NCBI RefSeq assembly: GCF_035938995.1
Contig: NZ_DASZGI010000122.1
Coordinates: 1 to 16,262 of the forward strand
DNA: 16,262 nucleotides
Direction of reading: 5' to 3'
Source of the DNA: DASZGI01 sp035938995
GTDB lineage: Bacteria; Actinomycetota; Actinomycetes; Streptomycetales; Catenulisporaceae
Under the pieces are notes generated by a model, which saw only the letters and a program-made list of their open reading frames with translations, ran no database searches and had not been told where the DNA came from. Positions 6,965 to 13,625 of the stretch are shown piece after piece. The position numbers and the translations under genes are program-made. How positions within the stretch are numbered: the stretch's first letter is position 1; the number at the start of each line of letters is the position of its first letter.

Positions 6965-7357
6965 TTATTTCTCGGCGGAGGCGCGGTAGGCCGCGGCGTC
7001 GAGCAGCCCGTCCAGCGCGGCGGCGCCGCCGGCGGGTTCCACCTCGAACATCCAGCCTTCCCCGTACGGGTCCGAATTCACCAGCTCGGGGTTCGCGTCC
7101 AGAGCGCCGTTGACCGCGGCGACGGTCCCGGTGACCGGCGCGTAGACGTCGCTGACCGACTTGGTCGACTCCAGTTCGCCGCACGGCTGCCCGGCGGTGA
7201 TCGCGGCGCCGACCTCGGGGAGCGTGACGAAGACGATGTCGCCGAGGGCGTCCTGGGCGAAGTCGGTGATGCCGACGCGCGCGGCACCGCCCTCCGCGCC
7301 CGCCCGTACCCACTCGTGTTCGGCGGTGTACTTCAAGTCCTCGGGGAAATCGGCCAC
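6965..7357 (-). CDS. gcvH: Glycine cleavage system H protein
   Basis: This is the lipoyl carrier of the glycine cleavage system. It shuttles the aminomethyl group left after glycine decarboxylation (P protein) to the T protein and is re-oxidised by the L protein. The 130-aa length is normal. The lipoyl-lysine motif ESTKSVSD (K66) is intact, as are YTAEHEWV near the N-terminus, VGITDFAQDALGDIVFV and the C-terminal NSDPYGEGWMFEV. The GTG at 7357 has GGAG 8 nt upstream. It is the first gene of the conserved run gcvH-garA-ftsR-bfn-merR. No gcvP or gcvT occurs in the window, so the partners must be elsewhere. No glycine riboswitch signature was found upstream. Confidence 0.97.
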   Translation of the reverse strand: MADFPEDLKYTAEHEWVRAGAEGGAARVGITDFAQDALGDIVFVTLPEVGAAITAGQPCGELESTKSVSDVYAPVTGTVAAVNGALDANPELVNSDPYGEGWMFEVEPAGGAAALDGLLDAAAYRASAEK

Positions 7358-7637
7358 TGGAGTGCTCCGTAGCTGTGTCGGTCGGCGCGCGGCTCGGCCT
7401 TCGGCGGATCTCGCCGTCCGCCGCCCTTCGCGCCGTGGTCGTCAGATAAGTGCTCGTCTGGGGTGTGGCTGGGTTTGCCGGCTCTTCCGCGCGGATTAGC
7501 TGACCTGGTGTCGCGACCTTACACGGTGCGCCGATTACCCGACCACACGACTATGCCTTTACGGCGGGAATGCGCTCTAACGCGCCCCGCGCACTCCCGC
7601 CGCGAAGATCTCAACTAGTGAGCGACTAACAGTTTCC
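7358..7637. other. Intergenic region upstream of gcvH containing the preceding operon's terminator
   Basis: The 280 bases hold a strong hairpin at 7562-7602 and the presumed promoter of the gcvH block. On the minus strand TAAGGT (around 7520) fits a TANNNT -10, but no recognisable -35 sits at proper spacing. I saw no riboswitch, tRNA or small gene. Confidence 0.4.
7562..7602 (-). terminator. Hairpin terminator downstream of the manC fusion gene
   Basis: CGGCGGGA (7562-7569) pairs perfectly with TCCCGCCG (7595-7602). After one mismatch, TGCGC (7571-7575) pairs with GCGCA (7589-7593), leaving a 13-nt loop. It lies 35 nt past the TAA of the fusion gene. There is no U-tract, which is common for actinobacterial terminators. 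Confidence 0.65.
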
Positions 7638-10133
7638 TTAGGCGCCCGCCTGCTCGACGACGGCGGCCCACAGGCCCAGCAACTCGTCCGCGGAGTCCGC
7701 GTTGGGGCCCTCCGCCCACAGGTGCGTGACGGCCTCCGCCGGGTCGGGCAGGACCATGGTCCAGCGCCCGTCCGGCTCGACGATCCGCACGCCGTCGGTG
7801 GTGTCCAGCTCGCGTCCTTCGGCGGCCTCGACGACCGTCCGCATGACCATTCCCTTGGCCGCCCACGGGGTCGGCACGTCCATCCGGCGCACGTGGGCAC
7901 GCGGGATGCGCCCGTCGATCTGGGACAGCGTGAGGTGGGTGCGGGCGATCAGGCCGAGCAGCCGCACGAACGCGGCAATGCCGTCGAGGGCGGCGTGGAA
8001 CTCGGGGATGACGAACCCGCCGCGCCCGTCGCCGCCGAAGATGACGTCCTTGTTGCCGCAGACCCGGGTCAGCTCGTCCGGTGAGGTGGACACCCACTCG
8101 ATACCGACCTTGTGGAAGTCGGTCACCTTCTCCGCGACCCGGGTGGTCGTCACCGGCAGCGCGATGCGGCCCTCGCCCCGCTCCGCCGCGACCAGGTCCA
8201 TGAACACCAGCAGCGCCCGATCGTTGTCGACGCGCGAGCCCTTCTCGTCGACCAGCCAGATCCGCTCGCCGACGGCGTCGAACCGCACCCCGAACGCGGC
8301 CCGCGAGGAGGCCACCATCTCGCCGAGGCGGCGCAGCGCGGCCTGCTGCTCGGCCGGGGACTCGGTCGGGTGCGCCTCGTCCATGCCGAGGTTGAGGGTG
8401 AACGCGTCGACCCCGACCCGGCCGAGCAGCGCGGGCAGCACCAGCCCGGCTGCCCCGCCGCCCGCGTCCACCACGACTTTCAGGTCTGCCTCGGACACGC
8501 CGGAGACGTCCACCCGGCTTAGCAGCTCCTGGATGTAGCTCTCGAAGATACGGGAGGGGGTGTACAGGTCGCCGATCTCGCCGGGGAACGCGCGGCGGAA
8601 CTCGGCGCGGGAGTAGACCCGGTCGAGCTTGCGCTGCCCGGCCGGCGACAGGTCCGCGCCGGTGGAGTCGAGGAACAGGATCTCCACCGAGTCAGGCACG
8701 CCCGGGGTGGTGCGGATGACGACGCCGCCGGCGGTGCCGCGCGCGGTCTGCAGGCGGGCCACGGGCATCGGGACGCACTCGAGGTCGCGGGCGTTGAGCG
8801 CGCTGGAGGTGAGCGCGGCGATGACGGCGCGCTTAAGGGCGCGCCCGGCGCGGGAGCCGTCGCGCGCGAGGGTGACGGTCGCGCCCTTTTTCAGGGTCGT
8901 GGCATAGGCGCTGGAGAGGCGGACCGCGAGCTCGGGGGTGATCTCCACGTTGACCACGCCGCTGACGCCGCGCGGCCCGAAGAGCGAGCGCTGGCTGCGC
9001 TGCTCCCAGATCACGTCGTTGTTGACGACCGCGCCCGCCTCGATCGTCTTGAACGGGTAGACGCGCACCCCGGCGGCGAGGATCGACTCCTCCTCGATCA
9101 GGCACTCGTCGCCGACCACCACGCCGTCCTCGATCCGGGCCGCGCGCATCAGATCGGTGTTCTTGCCCACGACGCAGCCGCGCAGGTTCGCGTGCGGCCC
9201 GATGTACACGTTGCCGTGCACGACGGCGCGGTGCAGGAAGGCCCCGGTCTTGACGACCACGTTGGAGCCGATCACCGTGTGCTCGCGGATCTCGACCCCG
9301 GCCTCGATCTTGGAGTAGTCGCCGATGTAGCACGGTCCCTTGAGCACCGCGCTCTCGTCCACCTCCGCGCCCTCGGCCACCCATACGCCCGGTGCGGTCT
9401 CGAAGCCGTCGATCTCGACGTCGACCTTGCCCGTGAGCACGTCGGCCTGGGCCTTGATGTAGGACTCGTGCGTGCCGACGTCCTCCCAGTAGCCCTCGGC
9501 GACATAGCCGTAGACCGGCTTGCCCTCTTTGAGCAGCCGCGGGAAGACGTCGCCGGACCAGTCGACCTGCTCGCCGGCCTCGATGTAGTCGAGGACCTCC
9601 GGCTCCATGACGTAGATGCCGGTGTTGACGGTGTCCGAGAAGACCTGGCCCCAGGTCGGCTTCTCCAGGAAGCGCTCGACGCGGCCCTCGTCGTCGGTGA
9701 TGGTGATGCCGAATTCCAGCGGGTCGGGCACCCGGGTCAGGCAGACGGTGACCAGTGCCTTCTTCTCGCGGTGGTAGTCGATCAGCGCGCCGAGGTCGAT
9801 GTCGGTGAGCGCGTCGCCCGAGATGACCAGGAAGCTGTCGCCGGCCAGCTGCGCCTCCGCGTTCTTCACCGATCCGGCGGTGCCCAGAGGCGTGTCCTCG
9901 TTGGCGTAGTGAAGATTCATGCCGAGTTCTTCGCCGTCGCCGAAATAGTTGCGCACCAGCGAAGCGAGGAACTGGACGGTCACCACGGTGTCGGTCAGCC
10001 CGTGCCGTTTAAGTAACCGCAGCACGTGTTCCATGATCGGCCGATTAACGACCGGTAGCAGCGGTTTCGGCATCGAGGATGTCATTGGACGCAGCCTGGT
10101 GCCCTCGCCGCCGGCCATCACGACTGCCCTCAT
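7638..10133 (-). CDS. manC: Mannose-1-phosphate guanylyltransferase fused to a degenerate phosphohexomutase domain
   Basis: This 831-aa protein has three parts. A nucleotidyltransferase (1-235) carries the signature GGEGTRLRPMTSSMPKPLLP (8-27), with SGDALTD (105-111) and FLEKPTWGQ (155-163). It should make an NDP-sugar, by family usually GDP-mannose, from mannose-1-phosphate and GTP. A left-handed beta-helix of hexapeptide repeats follows (about 250-375). The C-terminal part (about 385-830) has the phosphomannomutase fold, but its catalytic sites are altered: the phosphoserine loop reads RTTPGVPDS (474-482) instead of TASHNP, the metal site reads FDAVGER (618-624) and the sugar loop GGDGRGG (700-706). 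Guanylyltransferase activity is therefore likely and mutase activity doubtful. The ATG at 10133 directly encodes the nucleotide-binding N-terminus. It lies 180 nt downstream of the cardiolipin synthase gene. Activation of another sugar phosphate remains possible. Confidence 0.93.
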   Translation of the reverse strand: MRAVVMAGGEGTRLRPMTSSMPKPLLPVVNRPIMEHVLRLLKRHGLTDTVVTVQFLASLVRNYFGDGEELGMNLHYANEDTPLGTAGSVKNAEAQLAGDSFLVISGDALTDIDLGALIDYHREKKALVTVCLTRVPDPLEFGITITDDEGRVERFLEKPTWGQVFSDTVNTGIYVMEPEVLDYIEAGEQVDWSGDVFPRLLKEGKPVYGYVAEGYWEDVGTHESYIKAQADVLTGKVDVEIDGFETAPGVWVAEGAEVDESAVLKGPCYIGDYSKIEAGVEIREHTVIGSNVVVKTGAFLHRAVVHGNVYIGPHANLRGCVVGKNTDLMRAARIEDGVVVGDECLIEEESILAAGVRVYPFKTIEAGAVVNNDVIWEQRSQRSLFGPRGVSGVVNVEITPELAVRLSSAYATTLKKGATVTLARDGSRAGRALKRAVIAALTSSALNARDLECVPMPVARLQTARGTAGGVVIRTTPGVPDSVEILFLDSTGADLSPAGQRKLDRVYSRAEFRRAFPGEIGDLYTPSRIFESYIQELLSRVDVSGVSEADLKVVVDAGGGAAGLVLPALLGRVGVDAFTLNLGMDEAHPTESPAEQQAALRRLGEMVASSRAAFGVRFDAVGERIWLVDEKGSRVDNDRALLVFMDLVAAERGEGRIALPVTTTRVAEKVTDFHKVGIEWVSTSPDELTRVCGNKDVIFGGDGRGGFVIPEFHAALDGIAAFVRLLGLIARTHLTLSQIDGRIPRAHVRRMDVPTPWAAKGMVMRTVVEAAEGRELDTTDGVRIVEPDGRWTMVLPDPAEAVTHLWAEGPNADSADELLGLWAAVVEQAGA

Positions 10134-10313
10134 CCCGGCTCGCCCTTTCTCCCGATGTCAAGGCACGACACAACTCGGCACTCGCCCGCGTGTCGCACCT
10201 ATCCCTGCCCAGCCGGATCTCGGATAATCCGCGTTCGCGTGTAGCCGAGGTCACTTCTCACCCGGTCAGGCGGCGGCGCGCCACCGCATGCGGCTCACAG
10301 AGTTAGTGGGCTC
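10134..10313 (-). promoter_or_regulatory. Spacer between cardiolipin synthase and manC genes with an 11-bp palindrome
   Basis: CGGATAATCCG (10221-10231) is a perfect palindrome around a central A, about 90 nt upstream of the manC start on the minus strand. It could be an operator or part of an independent promoter for manC. No clear -10/-35 pair was seen, and co-transcription with the upstream gene is equally possible. Confidence 0.3.
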
Positions 10314-10982
10314 TCACTGGGTCTCGGCGCTCCCGCTGGAGATCAGCTGCCTCACCTGTACGACGTAGAGGCCGGCCGCGAGCCAGTACATCGCGGTACC
10401 CCAGATGGCGAACGCCCAGCCGACCGAGCCGGCGAGGTCGTGCAGCCACCCGTGGCCGTCGCCGAGCAGCAGGAGCGGGAAGGCGTAGAGGAGGTTGAAC
10501 GTGGCCGCCTTGCCCAGGTAGTGAACCGGCGGCGGACCGAAGCCGTGCCGCTTGAGGACGAGCAGCGGGATTCCCATGAGAAGGTCGCGGCCGACCAGGA
10601 TCGCGACCAGCCACACCGGGATGATCTGACGTGCCGCCAGTCCCGCGAGCGTGGCCAGGATGTAGAGGCGGTCGGCGGCCGGGTCGAGCAGCGCGCCGAG
10701 CTTGCTGACCTGTCCGAGCGCGCGGGCGAGCACGCCGTCGAAATAGTCGGTCGCGCCGCTGACCAAGAGGGTCAGCAGCGCCCAGCCGTCGTAGTGCGGG
10801 CCGTGGAAGACGGGCCGGAGGACGAGCCAGAGGAACAGCGGCACCCCGAGCAGCCGCAGCACGCTCAGCGCGTTCGGGATCGTCCAGATCCGGTCGGTCG
10901 GGGCACTGGACGGCGCGGGCTTGCCCGCATCCGGCGCCCCCGGCTCGTTCGGGGCGGCCGATCCGGTCGAGGGCACTGTCAT
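10314..10982 (-). CDS. clsA: CDP-alcohol phosphatidyltransferase, probable eukaryote-type cardiolipin synthase
   Basis: This integral membrane enzyme of the CDP-alcohol phosphatidyltransferase family has 222 aa. The metal-binding signature D-x2-D-G-x2-A-R-x8-G-x3-D-x3-D is complete: D79, D82, G83, A86, R87, G96, D100, D104 (DYFDGVLAR ... GALLDPAAD). Five or six hydrophobic segments surround it. A Pro/Ala-rich 30-residue N-terminus precedes the first membrane helix. In Streptomyces the protein next to this type of ManC fusion is the eukaryote-like cardiolipin synthase, which joins CDP-diacylglycerol with phosphatidylglycerol; I infer that role. Phosphatidylglycerophosphate or phosphatidylinositol-phosphate synthase are alternatives. 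I prefer the ATG at 10982 over the TTG at 10991. TAGACT lies 8 nt before the ATG and there is no Shine-Dalgarno sequence, so the mRNA may be leaderless. Confidence 0.9.
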   Translation of the reverse strand: MTVPSTGSAAPNEPGAPDAGKPAPSSAPTDRIWTIPNALSVLRLLGVPLFLWLVLRPVFHGPHYDGWALLTLLVSGATDYFDGVLARALGQVSKLGALLDPAADRLYILATLAGLAARQIIPVWLVAILVGRDLLMGIPLLVLKRHGFGPPPVHYLGKAATFNLLYAFPLLLLGDGHGWLHDLAGSVGWAFAIWGTAMYWLAAGLYVVQVRQLISSGSAETQ

Positions 10983-10992
10983 GGCTGGCAAG

Positions 10993-10998
10993 TCTAGG
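10993..10998 (-). promoter_or_regulatory. Candidate -10 element for a leaderless cardiolipin synthase mRNA
   Basis: On the minus strand TAGACT ends 8 nt before the ATG at 10982. This fits the TANNNT-short spacer-ATG pattern of leaderless actinobacterial promoters. No TTGACA-like -35 is visible 16-18 nt upstream, so support is moderate. Confidence 0.4.
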
Positions 10999-11221
10999 GG
11001 TTGCGGTGCGTCGGACGGGCGGCCGCGCCGGGCGCCCTTATCGGGCCGCGCGGCCGGTGCGAACCACCGGCCCGCAATTCTCTGGTGCGGTTACCTCAAA
11101 GGTCGGCAAAGCTTACGTCAAGGGCCGCGTTAGCCCTTCCAGGCAGAAGCTCCAGGGCCGTAGCGTTGTAATCGAACCGGCCAGCAGATGACACGTCCAT
11201 CGGCGGTCGCGAGCACAGAGC
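10999..11221. other. Noncoding region between divergent cardiolipin synthase and epimerase genes
   Basis: The full gap of about 330 bases (10983-11314) carries promoters for both sides and ends in a very strong hairpin. GGTTCGATTAC on the minus strand near 11165-11180 resembles a tRNA T-loop, but its flanks do not pair. No coding signal was seen. The stretch before the hairpin could be the body of a small RNA or a leader. Confidence 0.4.
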
Positions 11222-11285
11222 ACAGCCGCCCGTGAGCCCACGCTTCTCCCCCCTTGGCGTGGGCTGGCGGGCGGCTGTCGGTTTT
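11222..11285 (+). terminator. Strong terminator-like hairpin 30 nt upstream of the epimerase
   Basis: The outer stem of 11 bp pairs ACAGCCGCCCG (11222-11232) with CGGGCGGCTGT (11268-11278). After a 2-nt internal loop, 9 bp pair AGCCCACGC (11235-11243) with GCGTGGGCT (11257-11265), closing a 13-nt C-rich loop. CGGTTTTC follows at 11279-11286, so the terminator orientation is plus. No plus-strand gene precedes it in this gap. Confidence 0.7.
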
Positions 11286-11314
11286 CCCGGCGGCTTGTGT
11301 GAGAGTGTTCGTCC

Positions 11315-12367
11315 ATGGACGTAGCCAACACGACGCAGCCGGCCGGATCGACACCCGTGGAACCGTCGTCCGCAATTCCCGCGGCATCCGCCGATTCAAA
11401 TGCACGCGCGAATTCCACGCCCGACGAGGCGCGACCAGCCTGTCCGAGCGGACGGCAGTTCGTCATCACCGGCGGCGGATATCGCGCGGTGGTCACCGAA
11501 GTGGGCGCGGGTCTCAGGGAACTCGGACACTACGCGGACGGCGCGCTGCGTCCGCTGGTGGTCGCGTACGCGCAGGACGAGCCGGCGCACTACGGCGCGG
11601 GCCAGCTGCTCGCGCCGTGGCCGAACCGGGTCGCGGACGGCCGCTACCGCTTCGACGGCGAGGACCGGCAGCTCGACCTCAGCGAGCCTGCCAGGGGAAA
11701 CGCCATCCACGGGTTGGTGCGCTGGACGCCGTGGACGCTGGCTGAGCGCGCCGAGGACCGCGTCGTGCTCACCCACCGGCTGCACCCGCACCCGGGCTAT
11801 CCGCACATCCTCGACCTCACCGCCGTCTACGCGGTCTCCGAAGCAGGGCTCGAAGTCCAGGTCCGCGCGCGCAACGCCGGAACCTCGGCCGCGCCGTACG
11901 GCTATGCCGCGCATCCGTATCTGACGCCCGGGCTCGAGGCCGCTGCGGGCGCAGCGGACCAGTGGACGCTGCACCTGCCGACGGAGCGCCGGCTGACCGT
12001 GGACGAGCGGATGATTCCGACCGGCGCGGCGAATGTGGATGCGAGCCCGTATGACTTCCGCGCGCCGCGGAGTGTCGGCGCGACCAGTCTCGACACCGCG
12101 TTCGGCGGTCTCCAGCGGGAGCTGGACGGCATCGGCCGGGTGCGCGTGAGCGAGCCCGGCGGCGGCGCGGTGACGCTGTGGCTCGACCGTGGACTGGAGT
12201 GGATTCAGGTGTTCACAGCGGACCCGCTACCCGGCGCATGGAAGCGCGCGGGGGTCGCAGTGGAGCCCATGTCGTGCCCCCCCGACGCCTTCAATTCCGG
12301 CACCGATCTGATCCGTCTGGAAGCTGGTGGGGAAGTTGGCCACCGGTGGGGAATTCACGCGGGTTGA
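11315..12367 (+). CDS. Aldose 1-epimerase family protein (GalM/YihR-like)
   Basis: This is a 350-aa mutarotase-fold enzyme that probably interconverts alpha and beta anomers of a hexose or a phosphorylated or sulfated derivative. Residues 1-45 are low-complexity. The epimerase domain (about 48-345) contains QLLAPWPNRVADGRY (97-111), NAIHG with H132, AAHPYL with H200, DTAFGG with D260 and AVEPMSCPPDAFNSG with E317. H132, H200 and E317 correspond to the expected acid, base and substrate-binding positions. APWPNR and EPMSCPPDAF resemble the YihR branch more than classic GalM. The ATG at 11315 has only a weak GAGAG about 10 nt upstream. No sugar operon surrounds it, so the substrate cannot be named. 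Confidence 0.92.
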   Translation: MDVANTTQPAGSTPVEPSSAIPAASADSNARANSTPDEARPACPSGRQFVITGGGYRAVVTEVGAGLRELGHYADGALRPLVVAYAQDEPAHYGAGQLLAPWPNRVADGRYRFDGEDRQLDLSEPARGNAIHGLVRWTPWTLAERAEDRVVLTHRLHPHPGYPHILDLTAVYAVSEAGLEVQVRARNAGTSAAPYGYAAHPYLTPGLEAAAGAADQWTLHLPTERRLTVDERMIPTGAANVDASPYDFRAPRSVGATSLDTAFGGLQRELDGIGRVRVSEPGGGAVTLWLDRGLEWIQVFTADPLPGAWKRAGVAVEPMSCPPDAFNSGTDLIRLEAGGEVGHRWGIHAG

Positions 12368-12648
12368 GCTGCGCCGCCAGCGAACTGACGGGGCGTCAGG
12401 GTAACAACTCCCAGGCTGTCTCGTCCAGCATCTTGATCTCACGCTAGCTGATATCAGTGTTTTTTCTGACTGTGGTTCCGGGTTGCTCCATTCGGGTTTA
12501 TCATGGCCTGAAGAGACAGCGGCGGCGCCGCCTCGCGACTCGTCCCACGTCGCACGGACGGGATGTCGCGGCAGGAAGGCCACAGGGTGAGGGCCACGGG
12601 CGACAAAACTCTGTGACAGCGCCGTCCGGAGTAGTGCATCAGGATGCG
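12368..12648. promoter_or_regulatory. Upstream region of the MarR gene with a palindrome
   Basis: About 290 bases separate the epimerase stop from the MarR start. The first 80 bases hold a perfect 10-bp palindrome, CTGATATCAG (12448-12457), followed by six Ts (12460-12465). TCAG and CTGA at 12454-12469 could also form a small hairpin. TATCAT (12499-12504) is a possible -10, but its -35 (TTCCGG) is poor. An open frame runs through to the MarR gene from 12457 without domain content, and I do not consider it translated. Confidence 0.35.
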
Positions 12649-12654
12649 AAGGGG
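12649..12654 (+). promoter_or_regulatory. Ribosome binding site that fixes the MarR start at 12661
   Basis: AAGGGG lies 6 nt before ATG 12661. It selects this start over the in-frame upstream extension that reaches back to 12457. Confidence 0.75.
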
Positions 12655-12660
12655 TCATTC

Positions 12661-13200
12661 ATGAGTACAGCGACGAAGAAAACCGCCCTGCTACCGACCG
12701 CGGGCGGGCGGTCGGCGCGGCGGGCGCGCGCGGTGGCGGAGGCCGAGCAGGTCCGCGCCCAGGAGGCGGCCTACCGGCCGCAGAACGGCTATCTGAACTG
12801 GCTGCTGACGCGCGCCAACCGCGAGCTGGGCCGGCAGGTGGACCGGGTGCTGGACGAGGTGGACCTCACCGAGGCCCAGTACGGCGTGCTGCAGGCACTG
12901 ATCCACCTCAAGAGCGCCTCCTCGGCGACCCTGGCCCGCTCCGTGCAGGTCACCCCGCAGGCGATGGTCGGCCTGGTCGCCGCGCTCGAGCGCAAGGGTT
13001 ACATCGCGCGCACCTCGCACCCCGGCGCCGGCCGCGTCATCACCACCACGGTGACGCCGCTCGGTCAGGAGGCGTTCGACACCGCCAAGCGCCGGATCCG
13101 CAGCCTCGAGCGCAATGTGCGCAAGGCGTTGACGGACGAGGAGTACGACATCGTGGTCGAGAAGCTCGAGCGCCTGAGCACGATCATCGCCGAGGTTTAG
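12661..13200 (+). CDS. MarR-family winged-helix regulator
   Basis: This is a dimeric DNA-binding regulator of 179 aa. An N-terminal tail (1-38) rich in Lys, Arg and Ala precedes the fold. The dimerisation helix includes NGYLNWLLTRANRELGRQ (42-59). The wHTH spans about 70-135: LTEAQYGVLQAL, then SSATLARSVQVTPQAMVGLV as the recognition region, then ERKGYIART and a wing around HPGAGRVITTTVTPLG. The C-terminal helices (137-178) close the dimer. MarR proteins usually repress neighbours or themselves and respond to small phenolic ligands or oxidation; no Cys is present, so a thiol switch is unlikely. Possible targets are its own upstream palindrome (12448) or the phosphatase gene 425 nt downstream, which has paired palindromes in front of it. 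Both are inferences. Confidence 0.93.
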   Translation: MSTATKKTALLPTAGGRSARRARAVAEAEQVRAQEAAYRPQNGYLNWLLTRANRELGRQVDRVLDEVDLTEAQYGVLQALIHLKSASSATLARSVQVTPQAMVGLVAALERKGYIARTSHPGAGRVITTTVTPLGQEAFDTAKRRIRSLERNVRKALTDEEYDIVVEKLERLSTIIAEV

Positions 13201-13350
13201 GCGCTCTTTCCCTCGGCAGCGCGGCGCCGTCCGCCGGGACCTGAAGGCCCTCGTCCCGCGGCCGGCGCCTCTGCCCGCTCCGCTGCCGAAAGCATGCGGA
13301 CCTGACCGGTCCGGCTCGCGCGCGGCAGTGGGGCAGTGCAGAAGGAAACT

Positions 13351-13381
13351 GGGCGGCGGCACCGCCTCTCAACCGCCGCCC
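13351..13381 (+). terminator. First of two hairpins after the MarR gene
   Basis: GGGCGGCGG (13351-13359) pairs perfectly over 9 bp with CCGCCGCCC (13373-13381) around a 13-nt loop. No U-tract follows. It may be part of a tandem terminator with the hairpin 16 nt downstream. Confidence 0.45.
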
Positions 13382-13396
13382 GATTCGCGTCCGTCA

Positions 13397-13430
13397 CCCG
13401 GCTCTCCGCACCCCAGGAGAGCCGGGTTCC
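13397..13430 (+). terminator. Intrinsic terminator after the MarR gene
   Basis: CCCGGCTCTCC (13397-13407) and GGAGAGCCGGG (13416-13426) form a perfect 11-bp stem with an 8-nt loop, followed by TTCC. This is the best terminator in the gap between the MarR gene and the phosphatase gene, and it suggests they are separate transcripts. Confidence 0.75.
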
Positions 13431-13452
13431 TCCGTCTCGGCGGCGCTAATCT

Positions 13453-13480
13453 GGTTATAACCGCATAATTCGGACGTCCG
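13453..13480. promoter_or_regulatory. AT-rich island with two adjacent 10-bp palindromes
   Basis: GGTTATAACC (13453-13462) and CGGACGTCCG (13471-13480) are both perfect 10-bp palindromes with centres 18 nt apart. CATAAT (13464-13469) lies between them and could be a -10. Such A/T content is rare here. The arrangement suggests operators beside a promoter for the phosphatase gene that starts at 13626. Confidence 0.45.
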
Positions 13481-13625
13481 CCGTACTGGCACACCCTGGC
13501 CGATTCGGAACTGATCGACCGAAAGGCCTCACCCGACGGGCCCGGACACGCGATGATGTGTGGCGGGCGCCGCGCGAACTGGCGCAGCGTCCGGTGGCGT
13601 CATCCGGCGGAGGCGAGGCAAGCAC

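Noticed and set aside
10156..10161. Perfect TTGACA on the minus strand upstream of manC
   Set aside because: A -10 at standard spacing would fall on the start codon region, where the sequence is CCGGGA, so it is not a working promoter.
11160..11185. tRNA-like T-loop sequence GGTTCGATTAC on the minus strand
   Set aside because: The bases on either side (GCC and ACAAC) do not form a T-stem, and no anticodon arm or acceptor stem can be drawn.
13486..13501. TGGCAC-ACCC-TGGC resembling a sigma-54 -24/-12 promoter
   Set aside because: The -12 element lacks TTGC, and actinobacteria generally have no sigma-54.
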